Positions 35,356 to 43,375 of a DNA stretch of 64,000 nt are shown piece after piece. Below the pieces are notes generated by a model that had not been told where the DNA came from, made no database searches, and saw only the letters and a list, made by a program, of their open reading frames with translations. The translations under genes and the position numbers were made by a program. The stretch spans positions 62,001 to 126,000 of the forward strand of contig JACRLB010000017.1 of the NCBI GenBank assembly GCA_016235445.1. The letters run 5' to 3'. How positions within the stretch are numbered: position 1 is the first letter of the stretch; each line of letters starts with the position of its first letter. Source of the DNA: Chloroflexota bacterium. Its GTDB lineage: Bacteria; Chloroflexota; Anaerolineae; Anaerolineales; Villigracilaceae.

Positions 35356-35730
35356 TTATTTCCTGCCCTTCAATTCATCGCGCAGGATGAGGCTCATAAC
35401 CACGCTGACGAAGCTGATCACCAGACTGCCCAGCAAAGCCTGCCAGAAACCATCCACCGTGAAGCCGATGCCGAAAGATTGACCGATGTTGCTGGTGAGG
35501 ATGAGCATGAATGTGTTAATCAGAATGCTGAACAAGCCCAGGGTAAGCAGGATCAATGGGCAGGTGAGGAACTTGAGCAGGGGGCGCAAGAGCGCGTTGA
35601 GCAGGCCAAAGATCAGCGCCAGCCAGAGAATGCCCGTCCATTCGCCAAAGTATTCGATGCCCGGCACGATCAGCACTGCCAGATACAGGGCAATCGCGTT
35701 GATGCCCCAGCGGATTATAAATTTTGTCAT
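35356..35730 (-). CDS. Phage holin family 4 superfamily-like membrane protein
   Basis: 124 aa from ATG 35730, which has AAAAGGAG before it; an earlier in-frame start at 35802 lacks support. Four helices: IIRWGINAIALYLAVLIVPGI, GILWLALIFGLLNALLRPLLKF, CPLILLTLGLFSILINTFMLIL and a final one before the basic tail. This is the YvlD/Pfam 04020-type small membrane protein found across bacteria; its function is unknown despite the holin name. Confidence 0.88.
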   Translation of the reverse strand: MTKFIIRWGINAIALYLAVLIVPGIEYFGEWTGILWLALIFGLLNALLRPLLKFLTCPLILLTLGLFSILINTFMLILTSNIGQSFGIGFTVDGFWQALLGSLVISFVSVVMSLILRDELKGRK

Positions 35731-35820
35731 TCGTACTCCTTTTGGATGTAGGGCGACACGCTTCGCAATGCCGCTTTGCGGGAGATAAACCTCGCGGTAC
35801 ATACAAATACGAAAAACAAA

Positions 35821-36816
35821 TTACGAAGTTGCCTGCATCCAGATGAGGGTGCGTGTGGGTTTGAAGCCCGCGGCGGCGATGGCTTCGTCAAACTGGCTGA
35901 CGGGGAAATCAAGGGCGATGTTTGGGTAGAGATGATAGATCTCGCGGCGCGCGTGGATGAGCAAAGCAGTCAACGCTTCGGGGTCCGACCTTTCGCCTGC
36001 TCCTGCAAACAGGCTTTCTCCACGCCCATTGGGAATCCACGAGAGCGTGGCGAGCAGGTCGGTTCCTGAGCCTGTCGAAGAACGTACGGCGGCCCATTGA
36101 CGGATGTTCATGTCTATAAAAAGCAGGTAGAACCAGTTCAAGAAACCAGGCCGCAGGGAGTTGAAGTTCCAGTCGCGGTGCCAGGCCAGGGCGGGGGGAT
36201 AGAGGCGCGAGAGCCAGTTGAGTTGAGTCTGCCAGAGGGTTGAATATCTGCTTGTGATGGCGATGTCTGTATCCAGTTTTTTAAGATGAAGATCAGTGGA
36301 TGCCTGCCACGAGGTGCGGCGCGCGCGTTCGATGAATCCGAGCTGGGTGTAAAGGTGGATGGCCTGTGGGTTGTCGTGGCGGACGTGAAGCCAGATGTTG
36401 TTTATCTTTTTTTCGCGGGCGTGCTGGATGGCTCGTTCGGTGAGGGCGCGGGCTATGCCTTTGCGGCGATGGGTGGGATGGACGGCAACGTTGGCGATGA
36501 GGTAGTAGCGTTGTTTGCGATGCTTGAAGGGCACGAGGCTGGCATTGCCGACGATGCGTCCGTCTTCTTCCCAGATGTAGCCAGTGAGCGGAAGCGAGGT
36601 GGTTTCGGCGGCGCGGTTGGCCCACTTGATGAAGGAGTTATCACTGCCTGCGCGGCGCATGTCTTGCACGTAGCGTTTGCCTTCGCTGTCCATGGTTTCG
36701 GAGAAGCATAGTTCGATGAGGTCTGCGACGGCGGGCAGGTCTCGCAAGATGCTGAGGGGGCGCAGGTTGGGGTGCGTGTTTGCGTCTGCGCGCGAAGGGA
36801 TGGTGATGGAGGACAT
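35821..36816 (-). CDS. GNAT-family N-acetyltransferase
   Basis: 331 aa. A GNAT fold sits at about 20-165, with the acetyl-CoA loop in VAVHPTHRRKGIARALTERAIQHA and a following NNIWLHVRHDNPQAIHLYTQLGFIE. A C-terminal half with weaker similarity (about 190-330) may be a second, degenerate GNAT unit. Substrate unknown. A TTCCTGAGCCTGTCGAAGAA repeat is inserted in frame at about 36062-36082, coding for RSSTGSG. Confidence 0.85.
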   Translation of the reverse strand: MSSITIPSRADANTHPNLRPLSILRDLPAVADLIELCFSETMDSEGKRYVQDMRRAGSDNSFIKWANRAAETTSLPLTGYIWEEDGRIVGNASLVPFKHRKQRYYLIANVAVHPTHRRKGIARALTERAIQHAREKKINNIWLHVRHDNPQAIHLYTQLGFIERARRTSWQASTDLHLKKLDTDIAITSRYSTLWQTQLNWLSRLYPPALAWHRDWNFNSLRPGFLNWFYLLFIDMNIRQWAAVRSSTGSGTDLLATLSWIPNGRGESLFAGAGERSDPEALTALLIHARREIYHLYPNIALDFPVSQFDEAIAAAGFKPTRTLIWMQATS

Positions 36817-36968
36817 GGGGGGATTATAGTCGGGTTGGAGGGAGTGGATTGGGGGGATTGGAGAATTGGGAGATTAGAGATTGGGGATTGGAGTGGCTGG
36901 TTTATAATGCGGGTGATATAAGGCGTTATACAGTGCATTGCATAAACCGAAGTTGGGTTGCTTCGTGC

Positions 36969-37109
36969 GTGTGCAAGCAAAGGTAGTCAGCATTCCCCTT
37001 TTCCCTCACCCCAAGTATGAAGACTTTTCGCCGTGTCGACTCCCCCCTCTCCCTGAGGGACGTGTGCCCGTAAGGGTAGAGGGCAGGGTGAGGGGTTTTC
37101 ACAGCCCAG
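36969..37109. mobile_element. Dispersed element A (copy 2)
   Basis: Same core and same GTGTGCAAGCAAAGGTAGTC left flank as copies 1 and 3; truncated on the right at ACAGCCCA, where the AP2-domain gene region begins. Confidence 0.75.
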
Positions 37110-37123
37110 AATTTGATAAACAA

Positions 37124-37585
37124 ATGAATAATTACTCTTTGAGGGGTATCAGCAGGATACACTCAAAGGGGGCTGGCTGGTTAGTCAGGTTGTATCGCAA
37201 CGCTAAAGTGATTACCAAACTCTTTAGCGATGGCGTTTATGGAGGTGCCGATAAATCTTTGCTGGCGGCACAAGAATATTATCGGCAGGCTCAAAGAAAA
37301 TTCCCGCCAATGGAAAAACCTCCTTTTCGGGAAACGACACTTCGGAATAATACTTCTGGTTACAATGGCATCTGTGAGACTTTTAGCCGTACAAAGAAAG
37401 GTGAGAAAATATCCTGCTGGAATGTAAGCTGGTATAACCCGCCGAATAAGTTAAAGAGTAAAAAGTTCTATTTTCACGATGAGCAAGAACGAAGGGAAGC
37501 TTTGAAGGAAGCGCTGAAGTTTCGTAAAGACCGAGAAGCCGAGATTTTGAAGCAATCCCGTAGAAGGCGAAAAATCACGGCATAA
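37124..37585 (+). CDS. AP2-domain-like DNA-binding protein
   Basis: 153 aa from ATG 37124; the reading frame stays open upstream only because element A happens to be open. Two AP2/ERF-like units are visible: GISRIHSKGAGWLVRLYRN...KLFSDGVYGGADKSLLAAQEYY, and TKKGEKISCWNVSWYNPPN..KSKKFYFHDEQERREALKEALKFR. A basic tail RRRRK ends it. Bacterial AP2 domains usually occur in homing endonucleases or mobile elements; no nuclease domain is seen. It may be a stand-alone DNA-binding protein or a remnant. Confidence 0.65.
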   Translation: MNNYSLRGISRIHSKGAGWLVRLYRNAKVITKLFSDGVYGGADKSLLAAQEYYRQAQRKFPPMEKPPFRETTLRNNTSGYNGICETFSRTKKGEKISCWNVSWYNPPNKLKSKKFYFHDEQERREALKEALKFRKDREAEILKQSRRRRKITA

Positions 37586-37675
37586 GTTTTATCAATAATC
37601 ACGGCTGACAAAATGCGTGTCTCGGCAAAAGCGCAACATCGCGCCCGAAGTTGGGTATTTGTTTTGTGTGTAGTT

Positions 37676-37766
37676 TGACAATGTCACATTTCAAAACCTT
37701 TACCACAAAGTCCACAAAGGGGCACAACACTTGCGCCGCACTGCGTTTGTTGCAGTGCAGGTGAGG
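37676..37766. repeat. Dispersed repeat B (copy 2)
   Basis: Matches 29274-29360 in GACAATGTCACATT, CCACAAAG..GGGGCAC, ACACTTGCGCCGC and TTGCAGTGCAGGTGAGG. The rest of the gap up to 37920 holds a G-rich stretch and no supportable gene. Confidence 0.7.
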
Positions 37767-37922
37767 AGAGCAAAATGCTAAAAATCAAGGTTTCCTTCGT
37801 GTTACTTGGTATGTTTTGGGGTGATTCCCCCATCAGCGGGGGGAAAGGTGTGGGGTGGAATGCGCAGGCTGGGGCGGGGAAAGATGCGGGGGTGTTTCAT
37901 CCAGAATGGGGGATGAGCCGAA

Positions 37923-37951
37923 TTTACTTTCGTTTGTGAAAATCATATATT
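37923..37951 (+). promoter_or_regulatory. Candidate promoter of the octahaem/NrfD operon
   Basis: TTTACT (37923-37928), 17-bp spacer, TATATT (37946-37951), about 30 bases before the first small gene. Moderate match. Confidence 0.5.
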
Positions 37952-37979
37952 GAAGTCAGGATAAAGAAAGGAGATCGAC

Positions 37980-38102
37980 ATGAACGGTTCTGAAATTATC
38001 TTGACGCTCTTCCTGGCCCGCCTGGTTATTCCGTTTGGGTTGCTCCTGCTGGTCGGTGAAATAGTTCGCCGCCGGGATGCCAATTACTGGCTGAAATCGT
38101 GA
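37980..38102 (+). CDS. 40-residue membrane protein, first gene of the NrfD operon
   Basis: Strong RBS AAAGGAG seven bases before ATG. The product starts with MNGSEIILTLFLARLV, has one helix of about 24 hydrophobic residues with a central Arg and Pro (ARLVIPFGLLLLVGE), then RRRDANYWLKS. It is related to the N-terminus of the next product (LVAGIFIRLVVPLG), which also has Arg...VP..G. It may be a small subunit of the membrane complex, as small subunits are known in other respiratory complexes; function unproven. Confidence 0.7.
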   Translation: MNGSEIILTLFLARLVIPFGLLLLVGEIVRRRDANYWLKS

Positions 38103-38109
38103 GGTGAGT

Positions 38110-38457
38110 ATGGATACGCTGACTTCGATCCTTGTTCTTGTGGCTGGTATTTTTATCCGCCTGGTTGTGCCTTTGGGGTTGACTGCGCTGGTGGTCTTTT
38201 TCCTTCGCAAACTGGATGCGCGCTGGCAGGTGGAAGCTGAACTGGAAAAGAAATTGCTTGCAAAAGACGAGACGCCCTGCTGGAGGGAGCAGGGTCTTTC
38301 TGTGGAGCGGATCGCGCAGGTGTCTGCCGCGAGTGGAAAGCCTTGCTGGCAGATCAAGCGCCTGCCCAATGGTTATTTGCGCGAGGAATGCCTGAATTGC
38401 GAGGTGTTCCTCTCTGCGCCGATGCCGCAGACAAAACATAAGGAAGCCCATGCTTAA
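38110..38457 (+). CDS. Small membrane protein of the NrfD operon
   Basis: 115 aa from ATG 38110, with GAGGTG as RBS. One N-terminal helix (SILVLVAGIFIRLVVPLGLTALVVFFL) and a soluble region with four Cys: CWREQ, CWQIKR, and the pair ECLNCEVF. The Cys could bind a metal or haem-free cluster but no known motif is seen. It lies 7 bp after the 40-aa gene and 14 bp before the octahaem gene, so it is part of that operon. Family not recognised. Confidence 0.75.
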   Translation: MDTLTSILVLVAGIFIRLVVPLGLTALVVFFLRKLDARWQVEAELEKKLLAKDETPCWREQGLSVERIAQVSAASGKPCWQIKRLPNGYLREECLNCEVFLSAPMPQTKHKEAHA

Positions 38458-38471
38458 CAAGGAGAATGATT

Positions 38472-39452
38472 ATGTTTTCGCGTTTTGAAAAACTTTTGAT
38501 CGCCTTGATGTTTGCCCTGTTATTTGCGGGCGTGACATTGATTGCCGTTTCTGCGCAGGATGCGACTCCGCCGCCCGCGCAGGGAAGTGATTCGTGCGCC
38601 GAGTGCCATGAAGATTCGCAAATGAGCTGGCAGAACGGTCCGCATGGAAATGCCAAGCAGGACCCGATCTTTGTAAATGCGTGGACGGATCAGGGCAAGC
38701 CTGCGGCCTGCCTGGCCTGCCATGTAACCGGGTTTGATGCGGCCACTGGAACCTGGGAAGAAGACGGCGTGACCTGCGCGGCCTGCCACCTGGATGAAGG
38801 CGGGGATCATCCGAAGACCACCATGAGTGTGGATGCCACTTCCAAGACCTGCGGCACGTGTCACACCGATACGCGTTTTGTTTTGGATAGTTGGGAGGGC
38901 AGTGTTCATTTTCAAAAAGGGATGGATTGTTCCACCTGCCACGACCCGCACAATGCCTCTTTGAAGATCACGGTTAATTTAAAGAATACAACTTCCACCG
39001 ACGCTTCGCGGTTGTGCATTAGTTGTCATGAGGAAGCCAGCATGAACTTCCCGTATTCGACGCATAGCAAACAGGGCGTTACCTGTATCGACTGCCATCT
39101 CGAGCATCTTGAAAGCAGGAACCCGGATATTCACAGGATCGCGGATCATTCATTCAATGCCAGCATTCAAACCTGTGCCGCCTGCCACGCAGAGCAGATG
39201 CACGCAGATGGCGAAGCGGTTGTTACGGAAGAGGCCGCCAGTTCTGCGGTTGTAACCGCGCCCGTCGAGCCGACACCGGCCCTTGAAATGGCATCCATTA
39301 CGCTTGAGCCTGCGCCTGTTTCCCCCGTGGGTTATGCAGGCATTGCCAGCCTCATTGGTCTGGCGGCAGGCATGTTGCTGGCGCCAAACCTGGAACGCTG
39401 GTATCGAATTGCCGTGAAGAAATCGGAGGAGGCGCATCATGACAGAAAATAA
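38472..39452 (+). CDS. Octahaem cytochrome c with C-terminal membrane anchor
   Basis: 326 aa from ATG 38472 (AAGGAG seven bases upstream). Signal peptide about 1-29, then eight CxxCH sites: CAECH, CLACH, CAACH, CGTCH, CSTCH, CISCH, CIDCH and CAACH. A Pro/Glu linker and a helix (YAGIASLIGLAAGMLLAP) anchor the C-terminus. It acts on the outer side of the membrane and should pass electrons to or from the ferredoxin/NrfD pair coded next; the ferredoxin gene overlaps it by 14 bases. Confidence 0.93.
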   Translation: MFSRFEKLLIALMFALLFAGVTLIAVSAQDATPPPAQGSDSCAECHEDSQMSWQNGPHGNAKQDPIFVNAWTDQGKPAACLACHVTGFDAATGTWEEDGVTCAACHLDEGGDHPKTTMSVDATSKTCGTCHTDTRFVLDSWEGSVHFQKGMDCSTCHDPHNASLKITVNLKNTTSTDASRLCISCHEEASMNFPYSTHSKQGVTCIDCHLEHLESRNPDIHRIADHSFNASIQTCAACHAEQMHADGEAVVTEEAASSAVVTAPVEPTPALEMASITLEPAPVSPVGYAGIASLIGLAAGMLLAPNLERWYRIAVKKSEEAHHDRK

Positions 39453-40212
39453 TTTCAGCCGCCGCGATTTCATCAAGCTCTCTGCGGTTGGGCTTGCAGT
39501 TGCCGCCGGAGCCAATGCGCTCACAAAGGTGGGAGCTTCCGAAGGCGCAAAGGGCGGGCATCAATGGGCGATGGTGATTGACCAGTCCAAATGCACAGGC
39601 TGTGGACAATGCAACCTGGCCTGCCATGCCAACAATGACATCAACCCCGAACTGGATTGGAACAAAGTGCTGGATGCAGGCGAGATCGGCGGCAAAAAAG
39701 TATATCTGCCGCGGCCCTGTATGCAATGTGAACACGCGCCCTGTGTGGAAGTCTGCCCGGTGGGCGCGTCCTATTACCGCGATGACGGCATCGTGATGAT
39801 GGATTATGACAAGTGCATCGGCTGTCGCTATTGCATGGTGGCCTGCCCGTACGATGCGCGCGTTTTCAACTGGAAAGCCTTCACAGGCGGGAACCCTGCC
39901 GTGCCTGAATGGGGCGAGCCCGAAGTGGAACGGCGTCCGCGTGGCGTGCCGGAGAAATGCTCCTTCTGCTATAACCGCATCGATCGCGGCATGTCTGTGG
40001 GACTCGTCCCCGGCGTGGATGCAGAAGCCACCCCCGCCTGTGTGATGACCTGCCCAACAGGAGCGCGCACATTTGGCGATCTCAACGACCCCGAGTCAAA
40101 CGTGAGCCAGATATTGAGGAGACATCCCTCCTACCGCCTGCGTGAGAATTTGGGAACCGCTCCGCGCGCGTATTACCTGCCCGTTGTAGAAGAAGAAATT
40201 GTGGAGGGCTGA
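39439..40212 (+). CDS. Tat-exported ferredoxin-like subunit with four [4Fe-4S] sites
   Basis: 257 aa. Twin-arginine signal RRDFIKLSAVGLAVAAGA at about 8-25. Cys groups: CTGCGQCNLAC, CMQCEHAPCVEVC, CIGCRYCMVAC and CSFC...CVMTC, the four-cluster NrfC/DmsB/PsrB layout. It sits on the outer face of the membrane, between the octahaem cytochrome and the quinone-reactive NrfD protein. No molybdopterin catalytic subunit is encoded in the operon. Confidence 0.95.
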   Translation: MTENNFSRRDFIKLSAVGLAVAAGANALTKVGASEGAKGGHQWAMVIDQSKCTGCGQCNLACHANNDINPELDWNKVLDAGEIGGKKVYLPRPCMQCEHAPCVEVCPVGASYYRDDGIVMMDYDKCIGCRYCMVACPYDARVFNWKAFTGGNPAVPEWGEPEVERRPRGVPEKCSFCYNRIDRGMSVGLVPGVDAEATPACVMTCPTGARTFGDLNDPESNVSQILRRHPSYRLRENLGTAPRAYYLPVVEEEIVEG

Positions 40213-40213
40213 T

Positions 40214-41476
40214 ATGAAAACGATCATAAAAACCATTCGCGAGAACATCAAAACCCCGTGGGGCATGTGGCTGGCCTTCCTTGGAACACTTTTGGCAACG
40301 GCTCTGGCGGCAGGTCTCTCCGTTTTCTGGTTTGGCCTTTCCATCACCAACCTCACAGATATTGTCCCCTGGGGGTTGTGGATCACGATTGACCTTTCGT
40401 CCATTGCGATGAGCGCAGGCGCATTCAGCTTGTGCGCGGGCGTGTATCTCTTTGGCCTAAAACGCTACGAGCCGATTGCGCGCACCGCCACATTCGTGGG
40501 CCTCATCGGCTACACCATGGCCATGCTGTCGCTTGTCCTCGATATTGGCCGCCCCGACCGTTTCTGGAAGGCGCTTGTATTTTGGAACACCCATTCCCTG
40601 ATGTGGGAAGTGACCATGTGCGTAATGCTCTACCTCACCGTGCTGGTCTTTGAAGCCATGCCCATCTTCGCAACCTTTGAATGGCTTCGCGGAAAATATC
40701 CGCGCCTCGCACAGAAAATGGAAAGAGTCCATCACTACGCGCCCGTGCTTGCCATCATCGGCCTTGGGCTTTCCAGCCTGCATCAATCCTCGCTGGGCGC
40801 AATGTATGGCGTCATCAAAGCCCGCCCCATCTGGTACAAACCTGAAATGGCCGTCCTGTTCATGTTCTCGGCCATCGTCGGCGGCATTGCGCTCACCCTG
40901 CTGGCCTCCATGCTTTCGGCGCGGCTGACCTCCAAAGCCAAAGTCAACGACATCCTCATCGAGCGCGCGGCGCACTTCCTCGGCTATCTGATGATCGGCT
41001 ATCTCTACTGGCGCTTTTGGGATTGGCTCGCCCAAACCTACACCTACGAACCCGGGCGCACCGAAGCCTTTGAAATTCTCACCAAAGGGACTCTCTCCTT
41101 TAACTTCTGGTTCGGTGAGATGATCTTCGGCGCGCTTCTTCCGACCTTCATCCTGCTCTACCAACCCATGCGTTACTCTCCCCTTTGGCGGATGCTCGCC
41201 CTCGCGATGATCGTGGGCGGCGTGGTAGCCTTCCGCTTCGACACGAACATGGTAGGCTTTCTGGCGGTCATCTCCTACCTGCCCGGTGAAGCGCTGATCT
41301 CATACGCCCACTACACCCCGTCCCTCGTGGAATGGGCGGCAGGGTTGGGAATCATCGCCTACGGTTTGCTCGCATTCTCCCTCGGCGTAAAATATCTGCG
41401 GGTGGTGGATCACCGTTTGACGAGTGAATCGCACGAGGCAGTGCGCGTGACAACAGACGAAGCTGTGAAGGCGTAA
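40214..41476 (+). CDS. nrfD: NrfD/PsrC-family membrane subunit
   Basis: 420 aa from ATG 40214, one base after the ferredoxin stop. About ten membrane helices: TPWGMWLAFLGTLLATALAAG, LWITIDLSSIAMSAGAFSLCAG, YTMAMLSLVLDIGRP, and the HHYAPVLAIIGLGLSSLHQSSLGA part. NrfD proteins bind quinol and may move protons. With the ferredoxin and octahaem subunit this looks like a quinol:cytochrome c oxidoreductase resembling the Nrf, Qrc or alternative complex III cores; direction of flow cannot be told. Confidence 0.93.
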   Translation: MKTIIKTIRENIKTPWGMWLAFLGTLLATALAAGLSVFWFGLSITNLTDIVPWGLWITIDLSSIAMSAGAFSLCAGVYLFGLKRYEPIARTATFVGLIGYTMAMLSLVLDIGRPDRFWKALVFWNTHSLMWEVTMCVMLYLTVLVFEAMPIFATFEWLRGKYPRLAQKMERVHHYAPVLAIIGLGLSSLHQSSLGAMYGVIKARPIWYKPEMAVLFMFSAIVGGIALTLLASMLSARLTSKAKVNDILIERAAHFLGYLMIGYLYWRFWDWLAQTYTYEPGRTEAFEILTKGTLSFNFWFGEMIFGALLPTFILLYQPMRYSPLWRMLALAMIVGGVVAFRFDTNMVGFLAVISYLPGEALISYAHYTPSLVEWAAGLGIIAYGLLAFSLGVKYLRVVDHRLTSESHEAVRVTTDEAVKA

Positions 41477-41495
41477 GGGAGATACGTAGACAAAA

Positions 41496-41635
41496 GTGTG
41501 CAAGCAAAGGTAGTCAGGGGAGGTAGATTGTTCGCTGGGCTGTGAAAACCCCTCACCCTGCCCTCTACCCTACGGGCACACGTCCCTCAGGGAGAGGGGG
41601 GAGTCGACACGGCGAAAAGTCTTCATACTTGGGGT
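41496..41635. mobile_element. Dispersed element A (copy 3), core inverted
   Basis: The left flank GTGTGCAAGCAAAGGTAGTC is in the same orientation as in the other copies, but the core from CAGGGGAGGTAGATTGTTCG onwards is the reverse complement of copy 1. It is truncated at CTTGGGGT, which forms the end of the cytochrome gene on the - strand. Confidence 0.8.
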
Positions 41636-43308
41636 TTGATCCAGTTAATCACGTTGTTCAGCTCTTCATTCGTAAAGTTGACAAAGTGATCCTTTAACTG
41701 GATTTGAATTAACAAACTGTTCGCCGAGTCGCCGGGGAGGATGACGGCGCCATTACTGCCGCCTTTCATCGAGGCGGCGTACGTGGAGAGGTCGAGTCCC
41801 TCTGGCGCCGCTTCGCCAGCCGTATGACAGCCCGTGCATTTGATTGTGAACAGGATGCCGATGTAATTCTCGTAAGTTGGGTCGCCCGTCAGCGCGGGTA
41901 CTTCGGGCGCGGGTTCCGGGGGCGGCAACTGGCTCTTGATGATCTCGCGCAGGGTGGGCGCATCAAAACCCGCGTAGGTGAACACATTGCCGTGGCAGGC
42001 GCTGTTCGAGCAGAACGATGTATTGCTTGTGCCGCCAGGATCCTTTGTGTCGTGGCAGTTCGAGCAGGATGGACCGATGGCCTGGTTGTGCATACTGATC
42101 CAGTTCGGGTTGAAGTGCGTTTCAGGCTCTGGCCCGTTGCTGATCTCGATGTTGGTGATGAAATCATCGGCGGCAACCACCACAGGGATGGCATGGCAGA
42201 TATTACACTCCAAACGGATGGCTTCCTCGTTTTCATTCAAGTGCGTGCCATCATGACAGCGGAAACAACCGGGCGAGTCGATGTGGCCGAGGTTGTTCGG
42301 GTAGGTTGTCCAATCTATTTTTTGTTCATGGAAAACCGTGCGGTCATAAATGGACTGGATTTCAGCAACCGCATTTTTGACCTTTTGACCGTTCTGGCTG
42401 TAATAGTCGAACAGGTTGCTTTTGTAATCCTCTTCGATGGCGGCAATGGCTTGCATGGCTTCATCACGCGTGGCATACTCTGCCGAAAGCACATTCACCG
42501 CCTTTACGTGAATTAGAGGAATGGATGGGTCGATCAGGCCGTTTGCCATGGAGGCATCCACAGAGTTGGCGGGGACATCAAAGGTGTGAGTCACGCGGTT
42601 ATGGCAGGTGATGCAGTCCATTTGCTTAAGCTGGCTCTCGTCCACGGTGGAGGGGTCGAAACCCGACTCGATGTCGGTGTATTCGGTGACTGTGCCATCC
42701 TCGTTGTACACGCGCACGTAGGGGATTTCCTGGCTTAATTCATCGTTGGAGTAATACAGCACCTTGCTGGAAATATGCCAGTGAATTCCGCGTGCGTTGC
42801 CGGTACGAGCGTCCCCGCCACCGGTTTTCATGATGAGATAAACGCTGGAGGAGGTATTTTCAAGATCGTCGGCGTAATGGAATATCCTCCGCAGGCTGTC
42901 ATCCGAGAAGGTTTCGGGGCGATGGCATTTTTCACAGGTCTGCAACGAGGGGCGCAGGGCTTTGGCACGGATGGGATATTCGTAGAGTTTGAATATCTCA
43001 TAATAGGATTCCTTGATGCCCTGGGTCTTGCGTAATGCCTGGTCTACAAACGAAGCCCGGCCGATATGGCATTCTTCGCAGGTGACATTGGAGTGCGGCG
43101 ATTCCTGGAACGCCACGCTTTGGGGAGGCATGGTGTGGCAGGCGCTGCCGCAGAATTGGTTTGAGTTGGTGACCTCCCAGGTGTACACCCCGCCGAAGCC
43201 AATCACAACCGCAAGGACAATCAGTGTGATGTATGGAAGCAGGAAAATCCAGCGCGGTGAATCAGGTGCGGGGAAGAAAAATTTGCTTAGCCTTTCACGA
43301 AATTTCAT
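41623..43308 (-). CDS. NapC/NirT-anchored multihaem cytochrome c
   Basis: 561 aa from ATG 43308. N-terminal helix (IFLLPYITLIVLAVVIGFGG) followed by a NapC-like head with FCGSACHTMP (a CX3CH site at about 53-58) and CEECH. Further sites: CEKCH, CITCH, CFRCH, CNICH, CSNCH, CSNSACH (CX4CH) and CTGCH. That is seven CxxCH plus two atypical motifs. The last about 90 residues resemble a mono-haem domain (IKCTGCHTAG...LLIQIQLKDHF). The last codons and stop lie in element A, so the natural C-terminus was probably lost. Last gene of the - strand operon. Confidence 0.9.
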   Translation of the reverse strand: MKFRERLSKFFFPAPDSPRWIFLLPYITLIVLAVVIGFGGVYTWEVTNSNQFCGSACHTMPPQSVAFQESPHSNVTCEECHIGRASFVDQALRKTQGIKESYYEIFKLYEYPIRAKALRPSLQTCEKCHRPETFSDDSLRRIFHYADDLENTSSSVYLIMKTGGGDARTGNARGIHWHISSKVLYYSNDELSQEIPYVRVYNEDGTVTEYTDIESGFDPSTVDESQLKQMDCITCHNRVTHTFDVPANSVDASMANGLIDPSIPLIHVKAVNVLSAEYATRDEAMQAIAAIEEDYKSNLFDYYSQNGQKVKNAVAEIQSIYDRTVFHEQKIDWTTYPNNLGHIDSPGCFRCHDGTHLNENEEAIRLECNICHAIPVVVAADDFITNIEISNGPEPETHFNPNWISMHNQAIGPSCSNCHDTKDPGGTSNTSFCSNSACHGNVFTYAGFDAPTLREIIKSQLPPPEPAPEVPALTGDPTYENYIGILFTIKCTGCHTAGEAAPEGLDLSTYAASMKGGSNGAVILPGDSANSLLIQIQLKDHFVNFTNEELNNVINWIKPQV

Positions 43309-43375
43309 AACGCCTCCGGGGGGTGCGTGGGTTAAATTATTGTCTGCAAAAAAGCTGAATAGCCAAATCGTATTT

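Noticed and set aside
36938-37123. N-terminal extension of the AP2-domain protein
   Set aside because: These codons are the sequence of element A, also present at two other places without a gene.
37774-37939. Short + strand frame starting MLKIKVSFVLLG
   Set aside because: No ribosome site, G-rich repeat-like body, and no conserved look.
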